From Saccharothrix sp. HUAS TT1 (GTDB taxonomy: Bacteria; Actinomycetota; Actinomycetes; Mycobacteriales; Pseudonocardiaceae): DNA of 64,000 nucleotides. The stretch covers positions 4,898,001 through 4,962,000 of the forward strand of contig NZ_CP160453.1 in assembly GCF_040744945.1 (NCBI RefSeq), written 5' to 3'. The notes under the pieces are model-generated. The model searched no databases and had not been told where the DNA came from. It was given only the letters and a program-made list of their open reading frames with translations. A program made the translations under genes and the position numbers. Positions 8,295-15,593 of the stretch are shown in pieces; the stretch's first letter is position 1, and each line of letters begins with the position of its first letter.

Positions 8295-9115
8295 TCCGAG
8301 CCGTGCTCGTGGCCGCCGCGGCGCTCCTGCTCGTCCAACCGGCCGCGCACGCCGAACCGCCGGTCGTCATCGCGGACGGCCACGTCGACCTCGGCCCGCG
8401 CCTGGTCGACGGCGCGTGGACCCTCCAGCTCCGCGACGACACCGGTGCCGGGCCGGTGTGGCGCGAGCCCGCCGACGTGGTGCTCCAGGTGGCGGACGCG
8501 GCCAGGACCACCGTTCCCGACGATCCCGCGTACGCGTTCCTCGGCACGCCCGGCGCCGACGTGTGGGTGCTGCCCCAGGTCCAGGACCAGGAGGTGGTGT
8601 GGCCGGGGTGGAACACCCAGGACCCCAGCATCGCCGACGTCTCCGGCCGCGAGGTGGACTGGCGGCTGCACGACGTGCGCGGGCCCGGCCGCTTCGAGCT
8701 GTTCCTCACCGGCGCCTTCGGCGCCCCGGAGACGATCTTCAGCAGCGAGCGGCCCTACCCGCAGGAGACCGGTGTCGAGGCGGGCACCCACGTGCACGGC
8801 AACTGGGTGTTCACCGCGCCCGGCGCCTACTCGCTGGACGTGGAGATGGCCACCGCCGAGGGTCGCGGCGACCGCGCGACGCTGCGGGTGCACGTCGGGC
8901 CGGGCGACCCGGCCGCGGCGTTCGCCATGACCGGGCAGAGCGCCCCGCCCGTGGACACGACCGGGCAGAACGTCCCGCCGCCCGGCACGGCGGGGGCACG
9001 ACCCGCCGGGAACCCGCCCTGGGCGTGGATCGCGGTGGGCGGCGTGCTCGCGGCGGGGCTCGTGGCGGCGCTCGTCGCCCGTTCCCGCCGGACCGCGAGG
9101 AGGACCGGTGGCTGA
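8282..9115 (+). CDS. membrane-anchored surface protein with one anchored-repeat domain
   Basis: 277 residues from a GTG at 8282, overlapping the binding-protein gene by 13 bp, with GGAGGAGG 8 nt upstream. A signal peptide is cleaved near AHA-EP (residue 23). One complete anchored-repeat domain covers about 28-215: GHVDLGPRLVDG, YAFLGTPGADVWVLPQVQ, VVWPGWNTQDP, HVHGNWVFTAPGAYSLDV, LRVHVGPGDP. After a short Gln/Pro-rich linker there is one TM helix (WAWIAVGGVLAAGLVAALV) and a basic tail. No LPxTG is seen, so it is membrane- rather than wall-anchored. Its place between the binding protein and the ATPase suggests a direct partner of the transporter, passing metal from wall proteins to the lipoprotein (inference). 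Confidence 0.85.
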   Translation: MPRLIRAVLVAAAALLLVQPAAHAEPPVVIADGHVDLGPRLVDGAWTLQLRDDTGAGPVWREPADVVLQVADAARTTVPDDPAYAFLGTPGADVWVLPQVQDQEVVWPGWNTQDPSIADVSGREVDWRLHDVRGPGRFELFLTGAFGAPETIFSSERPYPQETGVEAGTHVHGNWVFTAPGAYSLDVEMATAEGRGDRATLRVHVGPGDPAAAFAMTGQSAPPVDTTGQNVPPPGTAGARPAGNPPWAWIAVGGVLAAGLVAALVARSRRTARRTGG

Positions 9116-9860
9116 GCCCGTGCTGGACATCACCGGAGTGACCGTGCACCTCGGTGGCCGGGAAGTCCTGTCCGCTGTGGACTTCCGACTCCGGGAGGGC
9201 GAGTTGGTCGGCCTGATCGGCCCCAACGGCGCGGGCAAGACGACCCTGCTGCGCACCGCGCTCGGCCTCGTCCCGATCCACCGGGGCTCGGTCGTCGTCG
9301 GCGGTCGCGCGCCGCGCCAGGCGCAGGGGTCGCTGGGCTACGTGCCGCAGCGCCACGAGTTCGCCTGGGACTTCCCCATCACGGTCGAGGGCGCGACGGC
9401 CACCGGCCGCACCCACCTGACCGGCCTGCTGCGCCGCCGCACGGCCCGCGACCGGGAGGCCGTGGCCGAGGCCCTGGACCGCGTCGGCATGGCGGACCTG
9501 CGGACCCGGCCGGTCGGCGAGCTGTCCGGCGGCCAGCGGCAACGCGTCCTGGTCGCCCGCGCGCTGGCCCTGCGACCGCGGGTGCTGCTGCTGGACGAGC
9601 CGTTCACCGGCATCGACGCGCCCACCCAGGAGCTGCTGAGCACGTTGCTGGCCGAACTGCGCGACGAGGGTGTGGCCGTGCTGATGACCACCCACGACCT
9701 CGCCGCCGCGACCGCGCTGTGCAGCCGGCTGTGCCTGCTCAACCGCGCGGTCGTCGCCGACGGCGAACCCGTCGCGCTGGCCGACACCGACATCTGGCTG
9801 CGCACCTTCGGCCTGGACCGGGCCGGGCAGCTGCTCAAGGCGTCGGGGGTGACCGGGTGA
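9108..9860 (+). CDS. anchored-repeat-type ABC transporter, ATP-binding subunit
   Basis: 250 residues from a GTG at 9108 that overlaps the previous stop by 8 bp. All ABC ATPase motifs are intact: Walker A GPNGAGKTT (38-46), Q-loop VPQRHEF (Gln81), signature LSGGQ (139-143), Walker B VLLLDEP (159-165), D-loop and His196 in MTTHDLAA. It resembles ZnuC/MntA-type ATPases and matches the TIGR03771 class in context. It powers metal import through the permease encoded next. It is translationally coupled on both sides. Confidence 0.93.
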   Translation: MAEPVLDITGVTVHLGGREVLSAVDFRLREGELVGLIGPNGAGKTTLLRTALGLVPIHRGSVVVGGRAPRQAQGSLGYVPQRHEFAWDFPITVEGATATGRTHLTGLLRRRTARDREAVAEALDRVGMADLRTRPVGELSGGQRQRVLVARALALRPRVLLLDEPFTGIDAPTQELLSTLLAELRDEGVAVLMTTHDLAAATALCSRLCLLNRAVVADGEPVALADTDIWLRTFGLDRAGQLLKASGVTG

Positions 9861-10747
9861 CCGCGTTCTTCGAGGCGCTGGCCGCGCCGTGGGAGTACGA
9901 CTTCTGGCGCCGGGCGCTGCTGGTGGCGCTGATGTCGGGGGTGGTGTGCGGCGTGATCGGCAGCCACGTGGTGCTGCGCGGGATGGCGTTCATCGGTGAC
10001 GCGGTCGCGCACGCGGTCTTCCCGGGCATCGCGATCGCCTTCGTGCTCGGCGCGAACCTCGTGCTCGGCGGCGCGGTCGCGGGCGTGGTCACCGCGCTGC
10101 TGATCGCGGTGTTCACCCAGAACCGCAGGCTCAAGGAGGACTCGGTCATCGGGATCTTCTTCGCCGGCTCCTTCGGCCTGGGCATCGTCATCCTCAGCAC
10201 CGCGCCCGGCTACGGCGGGTCGCTGGAGTCGTTCCTGTTCGGCTCGATCCTGGGCATCAGCGACACCGACGTGGTCTCGGTCGCGGTGATCGGGGCGGCG
10301 GTGCTGCTGTGCACGGCGCTGTTCAACAGCCGCTTCGTGGCCGCCACCCTGGACCGCGAGCAGGCCCGCGCGGTCGGCCTGCCGGTGTTCTGGCTGGACG
10401 TCGTGCTGCACGTGATGGTGACCCTGGCGATCGTCATCTCGTTGCAGGCCGTGGGCAACGTCCTGGTGCTGGCCCTGCTGGTCACGCCCGCGGCGGCGGC
10501 CCGCCTGCTCACCGACCGCCTCGGCGCGATGATGCTGCTGGCCCCGCTGATCGGCGCGGGCGGCAGCGTGCTCGGCCTGTACCTGTCCTACGCGCTCGAC
10601 CTGGCGGCCGGCGGTCTGATCGTGCTCACCCTCACCGCGATCTTCCTGCTGTGCTGGTTCTTCGCGCCGCGCCACGGCCTGCTCACCCGGAACCGCCGGA
10701 CCGCCGTTCCCGTTCCCGTCCTCGCCCTCACCGAGGAGAACCCGTGA
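9857..10747 (+). CDS. anchored-repeat-type ABC transporter, permease subunit
   Basis: 296 residues from a GTG at 9857 sharing GTGA with the ATPase stop. It is a ZnuB/ABC-3 family integral membrane protein with eight to nine predicted TM helices, including VALMSGVVCGVIGSHVVL, AGVVTALLIAVFT and GNVLVLALLVTPAAAA. Family marks include RGMAFIGDAVAHAVFPGIA near the N-terminus, the cytoplasmic EQARAVGLP helix that contacts the ATPase (about 170), and the conserved LLVTPAAAARLL segment. It is the metal channel of the operon (TIGR03770-like). Its stop overlaps the start of the decayed fifth gene. Confidence 0.93.
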   Translation: MTAFFEALAAPWEYDFWRRALLVALMSGVVCGVIGSHVVLRGMAFIGDAVAHAVFPGIAIAFVLGANLVLGGAVAGVVTALLIAVFTQNRRLKEDSVIGIFFAGSFGLGIVILSTAPGYGGSLESFLFGSILGISDTDVVSVAVIGAAVLLCTALFNSRFVAATLDREQARAVGLPVFWLDVVLHVMVTLAIVISLQAVGNVLVLALLVTPAAAARLLTDRLGAMMLLAPLIGAGGSVLGLYLSYALDLAAGGLIVLTLTAIFLLCWFFAPRHGLLTRNRRTAVPVPVLALTEENP

Positions 10748-11279
10748 CCACCCCGACCCGCGCACGAGCCGTGCTCGCGGCCCTGGCCGCGCTGTCCGTC
10801 CCGAGATCCAGGACCCGAACGTCGTCCGGGTCGGGTGGAACACCGAGGCCCTGACCGCCGACCAAATCGACCTGGGCTCGGTGCGCTGGACTCTCGACGC
10901 GATCGGCGGCGACCTGTCCGGCAGCGCCGCGCCCGGCGAACACACCGTGTTCCAGAGCGGCCCGGTCGGCGAGCCGCTGCCCCGCGTCTTCGACACCGCC
11001 CTGCCCCTGCCCCAGCAGCACCCGCCGGCGCCGGGCACGCACGCCCACGCCAACTGGGCGTTCGGCGCCGAAGGCGCCTACCGGATCACCGTCGAGGTCG
11101 CCGCCACCCTCACCGACAGCGACGTGTTCACCATCGCCAACGGGGCCTGCGCGCCTTCCAGCACTCCACCGACGACCTCCACCGACACCGGCCCCACCAC
11201 CACCGCCCCGGTTCCGACTGCGTCACCGGCGGCCTGGGCGCGGCCGTCCTGCTCGCCGCCCTGCTGACCACGGCGGCTG
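10744..11279 (+). pseudogene. decayed anchored-repeat surface protein gene
   Basis: A GTG at 10744 overlaps the permease stop (GTGA) and begins a signal peptide (VTTPTRARAVLAALAALSV) that runs directly into an out-of-frame segment at about 10797. In the next frame the second half of an anchored-repeat domain is intact: EIQDPNVVRVGWNTEAL, GSVRWTLDAIGGD, HAHANWAFGAEGAYRITVEV, DVFTIANGAC, then a Thr-rich linker. A second frame change near 11205 is needed to read the residual C-terminus (CVTGGLGAAVLLAALLTTA). So the first half of the domain was deleted and the frame broken twice. It was the fifth operon gene and probably the wall-anchored member. Confidence 0.75.
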
Positions 11280-11295
11280 ACCGGTCCAGCGCAGG

Positions 11296-12300
11296 TCACC
11301 GCGACGGGGTGCTCATCTCGGCCACGGTGTGCGCCCGGAGGTCGGGACGCGCCCCATTGGCGACCTGCGCGGTGACGGCGCGGACGTGGTCCTGGGCCGG
11401 TTCGGCCAGCCCGTCGTACACCGCGAGGAACACCTCGCGGGCCCGGGCGCGCGGCCAGTCGGGCGGCAGCAGCCCGGCGGGGAGCCGGGGGTCGAGCGTG
11501 GGGAAGCGGCGGTAGGTGTCCATGACCTCGGTGCGGGCCCGCACCGAGGCCGCGCCGGTCACCCCGCCCGCCCGGAGGCGGGGGAGCAGCGGGTCCCAGC
11601 GCGCGACGAAGGCCCGGTACTCCCGCGCGATGGCCGCGAGGTCCCAGGCTTCGACCGGGTCGCGGGCGACGTCCGACTCGAACCGCAGGTGACGCGCGCG
11701 GAACGTGGTCAGGGCGCCGGAGGTCGCCGCGACCAGCTCGGCGTGCGCCTGCTCGGTCATCGGGTGGGGCGAGACCCAGACCCCGTCGTAGAGCGGCGCG
11801 TACCCGCGCCACCTCAACTGCGCCCGCAGCGAGCTCCGCTGGGTGTTCTCCTCCTTCGGCATGGTGAAGACGACGACCGTCCACGAGCCGTCCCAGTCGT
11901 CGGGCTCGGTGGCGAAGGCGGCGATGGACGCGCCGCCGGCCGACAGGTTGGCGATCGCGGGTCCGGTCAGGCGGTAGGAGCTGGACCGCCCCTGCCGGCT
12001 GCCCTCCAGCACGCCTCGGCGGGCCAGCCTGCTGACGGCGGTGCGCGCGGCGCCGGTGGTCACGCCGAACTCGCCCAGCAGGGCCACGATCGCCGCCGTC
12101 GGCAACCAGGCCCGCGTGCGGATGGTGTAGTCGGCGATCAGGGTCACCGCCAGGCCCTGCGGCGAGCTGCCGCTCTGCCTGCGCGGCAGCCGGACCGGGC
12201 CGGCGTCGAGGTCGGAGAAGATCTCCTCCACGGTGAACGGGCTTACCACGCCGTGCTCCTGTCGCAGGTCCGCGCTGGTTCGACTGCCTGTTGAGACCAT
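11296..12300 (-). CDS. PaaX-family transcriptional regulator
   Basis: 334 residues from an ATG at 12300 (AGGAAG about 9 nt upstream); a GTG giving a start at VVSPFTVEEIF is an alternative that would remove about 17 residues. The N-terminal winged helix (TAAIVALLGEFGVTTGAARTAVSRLARRGVLE, key residues TTGAARTAVSRL) and the YRLTGPA wing are typical of PaaX. The central region has the family's WVVVFTMPKEE-like Cas2-fold segment (SWTVVVFTMP) and GVWVSPHP, and a helical C-terminus follows. PaaX proteins repress aromatic-acid or other acyl-CoA catabolic genes, but no such genes adjoin. It is divergent from the cutinase-like gene at 12394 and could regulate it. Confidence 0.85.
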   Translation of the reverse strand: MVSTGSRTSADLRQEHGVVSPFTVEEIFSDLDAGPVRLPRRQSGSSPQGLAVTLIADYTIRTRAWLPTAAIVALLGEFGVTTGAARTAVSRLARRGVLEGSRQGRSSSYRLTGPAIANLSAGGASIAAFATEPDDWDGSWTVVVFTMPKEENTQRSSLRAQLRWRGYAPLYDGVWVSPHPMTEQAHAELVAATSGALTTFRARHLRFESDVARDPVEAWDLAAIAREYRAFVARWDPLLPRLRAGGVTGAASVRARTEVMDTYRRFPTLDPRLPAGLLPPDWPRARAREVFLAVYDGLAEPAQDHVRAVTAQVANGARPDLRAHTVAEMSTPSR

Positions 12301-12393
12301 TCGTTGACACTTCCTGATGCCGGAGCCAAACTAACTGACACATGTGAACGGGGCCGTGAGGCTGTCCACCTCTCCTGGTCGGAGGTACCACAC

Positions 12394-13710
12394 GTGTTAC
12401 ACCGTGGAAGCGCTTTCCCAGTGCTGCTCGGGAAGTTCCGGCACCTCCGCTCCGGGCGACCGACGAGGTTCGGCGCTGCCCTCGTCGTGGCCGCGGTCGT
12501 GCTCGGGTCGTTCGCCATCGCGAGCGGGAGCCGCCCCGCGCTGGGCGCCGCGGACAACCCCTACCAGCGCGGCCCGGACCCGACCCCGGCGAGCGTGTCC
12601 GCCAACCGGGGCACGTTCGCCACCGCGCAGGTCTCCGTGCCGGCCGGGAACGGCTTCGGCGGCGGGGTCGTCTACCACCCCACCGACACCACCCAGGGCC
12701 GGTTCGGCGCGATCGCGGTCGTGCCCGGCTACACGGCCACGTGGGCCGCCGAGGGCGCCTGGATGGGGCACTGGCTGGCGTCGTTCGGGTTCGTCGTCAT
12801 CGGGATCGACACCAACAACCGCGACGACTGGGACACCGCGCGGGGCGCCCAGCTGCTGGCGGCGTTGGACTACCTGACCCAGCGCAGCGCGGTGCGGGAC
12901 CGGGTGGACCCCGCGCGGACGGCCGTGATGGGGCACTCCATGGGTGGCGGCGGGGCGGCGAACGCGTCCCTCCAGCGGCCTTCGCTGAAGGCGTCGATCG
13001 GGTTGGCCCCGGCCAGCTTCTCGCAGAACCTGACGACCACCCGGGTGCCGACCATGCTCCTGTCCGGGCAGAACGACGGCACGATCACCCCGGCGAGCGT
13101 GCTGAACCTCTACAACGGCATCCCGTCCACCGTCGAGAAGGCGTACCTGGAGCTGGCCGGCGCCGGTCACGGCTTCCCCACCTCGAACAACGCGACGATG
13201 ATGCGCAACGTCATCCCGTGGTTCAAGGTCTTCGTCGACAGCGACACCCGTTACACGCAGTTCCTGTGCCCGCTGTCGAACTGGAACGGCATCAGGACGT
13301 ACCAGAGCACGTGCCCGCTCGTGCCCTCGCCGGTGCCGACGGACCCGACCACGACCACCACGACGACTACGACCACGACGACGACCACCACCACCACCAC
13401 GACCCCGCAGCCGGACGGCGCGTGCAGCGCGACCTACCGCACCACCAACTCGTGGTCCGGCGGCTACCAGGGCGAGGTCACGGTGACCGCGGGCGACTCG
13501 GCGATCAGCGGCTGGACCGCCCGGTGGGCGCTGGCCGGCGGCCAGACCGTCAGCCAGGTCTGGAACGGCGCGCTCTCGGTCAGCGGGTCGACCGCGTCGG
13601 TGCGCAACGCCCCGTACAACGGCGCGCTCGCCGCCCGCGCCTCCACCACGTTCGGCTTCATCGGCGGCGGCGCACCGCCCACGTCCTCCTTCTCCTGCGG
13701 CAGCCCGTGA
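12394..13710 (+). CDS. secreted cutinase / polyester-hydrolase-like enzyme with CBM2
   Basis: 438 residues. Start taken at the GTG at 12394 because GGAGG lies 8 nt upstream; a TTG at 12304 is possible. A signal peptide/membrane segment ends near residue 53. The catalytic domain (54-310) has the start NPYQRGPDPT and ends RYTQFLCP...STCP typical of actinomycete cutinases and PET hydrolases. The catalytic triad is Ser182 (GHSMGGGG), Asp228 and His259; oxyanion residues are Tyr113 (PGYTAT) and Met183. The aromatic clamp Trp of PET hydrolases (APW) is Ala207 here (LAPAS). A linker of about 19 Thr residues leads to a C-terminal cellulose-binding CBM2 domain with three exposed Trp and a terminal Cys pair. 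Likely substrate: cutin or other plant-surface polyesters near cellulose. Activity on synthetic polyester is untested inference. Confidence 0.87.
   Translation: MLHRGSAFPVLLGKFRHLRSGRPTRFGAALVVAAVVLGSFAIASGSRPALGAADNPYQRGPDPTPASVSANRGTFATAQVSVPAGNGFGGGVVYHPTDTTQGRFGAIAVVPGYTATWAAEGAWMGHWLASFGFVVIGIDTNNRDDWDTARGAQLLAALDYLTQRSAVRDRVDPARTAVMGHSMGGGGAANASLQRPSLKASIGLAPASFSQNLTTTRVPTMLLSGQNDGTITPASVLNLYNGIPSTVEKAYLELAGAGHGFPTSNNATMMRNVIPWFKVFVDSDTRYTQFLCPLSNWNGIRTYQSTCPLVPSPVPTDPTTTTTTTTTTTTTTTTTTTPQPDGACSATYRTTNSWSGGYQGEVTVTAGDSAISGWTARWALAGGQTVSQVWNGALSVSGSTASVRNAPYNGALAARASTTFGFIGGGAPPTSSFSCGSP
12406..12419. promoter_or_regulatory. palindromic LacI/CebR-like operator at the cutinase start
   Basis: TGGAAGCGCTTTCC covers an AAGCGCTT palindrome flanked by GG/CC and agrees with 10 of 14 positions of the CebR box TGGGAGCGCTCCCA as I know it. 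It lies just inside the chosen start codon. Given the CBM2 on this enzyme, cello-oligosaccharide control is plausible. It could equally be a chance GC-rich palindrome. Confidence 0.4.
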
Positions 13711-13719
13711 TCGTCGGGC

Positions 13720-14583
13720 TCAGGCGGGCGCGCTCGACTGGCTCTTCTTCAGCTCGTTGAGCGCGCGCCAGAAGGCGTCGAATAGGTCGCGCAGCTGCAC
13801 CAGCCAGGTCAGCGCGCTGGACAGCGCCTTGCCGAGGGCCTTGAGCAGACTGGCCACGATGCGCACCACCTGGGCGATCTTGCTGGTGGCCTGCGCGACG
13901 ACCAGCGGCGCCGCGGCGCCGAGGGTGCAGGCCAGCTCGATCGCCCAGCTGACCAGCGCGCCCGCCAGCGTGGCCAGCAGGTCCCGGATGGCCACGCGGA
14001 TGCCGCCGACCACCTCGGCCATCGCCAGGGTGATGCCCGCGATGCCGTGCGCACCGCCCGCGGCGCCCTTGGCGATGCCGGCGATCGCGTCCGCCTTGCG
14101 CAGGTAGCCGTCGGCGGCGTCGCCGGTCCAGGAGGTCACCCCGGTGCGCGCGGTCTGCTGGAACTCCTCGCCGAGCTTCAGCACCTCCTGCTCGATGTTG
14201 GTCCACGTCTGGGCGTAGCCCTTGACCATGTCCGGGTTGCCGGTCACCGCGTGCAGCGCGGCCCGCGCGGGCTCGACGTGCTCCAGCATCCAGGAGAACA
14301 GCTGCCCGGCGACGTAGGCGATCGGGTCGACGGCGGCGCTGACCACGTCCAGGGTCGCCGCCGCCACGCCGGAGATGATCAGGCCCAGGTCGTTCTGGTC
14401 GACGCCCTGGGCGATGGTCCAGCCCGCTTCGAACGCGGTGATGCCGGTCATGAAGCCCGTGCCCTGCTCGGCGTCGGGCGCGCCCATGTTCTCCAGCGGG
14501 TTGGCGTCCTGCAGGTAGTTGTTCCGCAGGTCGGACCGCTGGTCGACCAGGGGGTTGGTGCTGGTGTCGTCCACGTCGACCAT
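13720..14583 (-). CDS. WXG100/ESX-type secretion-associated protein
   Basis: 287 residues, starting at an ATG whose codon overlaps the stop of the gene upstream by one base. After a hydrophilic first 40 residues there is a helical region with SWTGDAADGYLRKADAIAGI at about 150-170, a WXG100-like turn, and preceding long helices (NIEQEVLKLGEEFQQTA). The C-terminal 110 residues are strongly amphipathic to hydrophobic (VVGGIRVAIRDLLATLAGALV, LACTLGAAAPLVVAQ). It belongs with the two genes upstream in an ESX-associated set commonly found in Pseudonocardiales. No LXG toxin domain is recognised. Role in type VII export is inferred. Confidence 0.68.
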   Translation of the reverse strand: MVDVDDTSTNPLVDQRSDLRNNYLQDANPLENMGAPDAEQGTGFMTGITAFEAGWTIAQGVDQNDLGLIISGVAAATLDVVSAAVDPIAYVAGQLFSWMLEHVEPARAALHAVTGNPDMVKGYAQTWTNIEQEVLKLGEEFQQTARTGVTSWTGDAADGYLRKADAIAGIAKGAAGGAHGIAGITLAMAEVVGGIRVAIRDLLATLAGALVSWAIELACTLGAAAPLVVAQATSKIAQVVRIVASLLKALGKALSSALTWLVQLRDLFDAFWRALNELKKSQSSAPA

Positions 14584-14936
14584 CAGTTGCCCCCTCCGAC
14601 CCGTGGCGCCGCCGACACGGCGTCCAGCGACCGGGCCAGTGCCTGCACCACTGCTGTGATCCTCTCCTCGGCCTCGCGGTAGACCTTCGCGGTCTCACCG
14701 AGGTCCGTCACCAACTGGCGCATGTTCTCCGCGGTGGCCTGGAGGGTGTCCACGCCGCGTTGCTGCGGTTCCTCGAGCAAGTCGGCGAACGGCCGGCACA
14801 GCAGTCCGTAGGCGTCGTCGAGGCTCGTGACGTGCTGCCCGGCGGCCGAGGCCGTGTCCGCGCGCGAGGCGAGCCCGTCCAGCGCGGCGGCCTGGGCGGC
14901 CAGCTCCCCGGAGTCGACGGTGAACCCGTCTGCCAT
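14583..14936 (-). CDS. ESX-1 secretion-associated protein (DUF2580-like)
   Basis: 117 residues, almost wholly helical: an N-terminal FTVDSGELAAQAAALDGLA, a turn with SLDDAYGLLCRPFADLLEE, and a second long helix (QATAENMRQLVTDLGETAKVY, key part NMRQLVTDLGETA). This is the excreted virulence-factor EspC/DUF2580-like hairpin, a type VII secretion target fold. It sits between the YbaB-like gene and the WXG protein, 14 bp and one base apart, so all three are probably one transcript. Confidence 0.75.
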   Translation of the reverse strand: MADGFTVDSGELAAQAAALDGLASRADTASAAGQHVTSLDDAYGLLCRPFADLLEEPQQRGVDTLQATAENMRQLVTDLGETAKVYREAEERITAVVQALARSLDAVSAAPRVGGGN

Positions 14937-14949
14937 GGTTCTTCCCCTC

Positions 14950-15483
14950 TCAGCGCAGGAACGACCGGTCTTCCCAGCCGTCGTCGGGACCGTCGTCGCC
15001 CGGCGACCGCCGCGGTGGCGCCGGAGGTGGCGGCGGTGGTGGCGGCGCGTCGTCCTCGACCTGGCCGATGCGCATCTCCCGGTGCACCTCCTGGCCCGCG
15101 CCCGGCTCCACGACCGCGTCGGGGAACCGCTGCTCGTACTGCGCGACGAGGTTGCGCGCGGGCTGGTCGTCCGCCGGCACGGTCGCCGCGACGAGCTCCT
15201 GCACCTGTTGCCGCAGCCTGGCCTGCGCGTTGCGCATCGCGGCCATGATCTGGGCCGAGAGGGCGCCCGGCTCGGCGCCGCGGGCGCGATCGGTCAGCGT
15301 GATGTCGGTGGGGACGCCGTTGCTGTCCACGGTGACCCGGGCCGAGCCGTCGGGCGAGGTCGCGCCGGCGGTCGTCGCGTTCATCCGCTGCTGCAGCTCG
15401 ACGTACCGCTGCGCCCGCTGCTCCAGGCCGGCGGCCCACTTGTCCAAGTCCTCCGCCGCTCTGGCGGGATCGGGGTTGATCAC
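14950..15483 (-). CDS. YbaB/EbfC-family nucleoid-associated protein
   Basis: 177 residues. Residues 1-105 form the YbaB fold: a helix with LEQRAQRYVELQQRMNATTA, a central sheet (ARVTVDSNGVPTDITLTDRA) and a C-terminal helix (QIMAAMRNAQARLRQQVQEL). A tail of about 70 residues follows with a run of eight prolines at about 150 and an acidic end (GDDGPDDGWEDRSFL). This version, in which YbaB carries a disordered Pro-rich tail and precedes ESX-like proteins, differs from the canonical YbaB next to recR/dnaX. It may be structural or secretion-related rather than DNA-compacting. Confidence 0.82.
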   Translation of the reverse strand: MINPDPARAAEDLDKWAAGLEQRAQRYVELQQRMNATTAGATSPDGSARVTVDSNGVPTDITLTDRARGAEPGALSAQIMAAMRNAQARLRQQVQELVAATVPADDQPARNLVAQYEQRFPDAVVEPGAGQEVHREMRIGQVEDDAPPPPPPPPAPPRRSPGDDGPDDGWEDRSFLR

Positions 15484-15593
15484 GGGAGCCCTTTCCGGTC
15501 GTGTCGTGGCGCGAGGACGCGATCGGCCCGCACGCTAGTGCGTTCGACGACGCCTTCGTGGGCCTTTTGTCGATTTCGTCCGCCCATCCGGGT

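Noticed and set aside
8282..9115. LPxTG-type sortase anchor in the one-domain surface protein
   Set aside because: MTGQ before the linker is not followed by the usual spacing to a helix and tail; the TM helix at the end points to membrane anchoring.
13340..13405. Short tandem repeats that might suggest a CRISPR or VNTR
   Set aside because: They are the ACC/ACG codons of the poly-Thr linker in the cutinase gene; there are no spacers.
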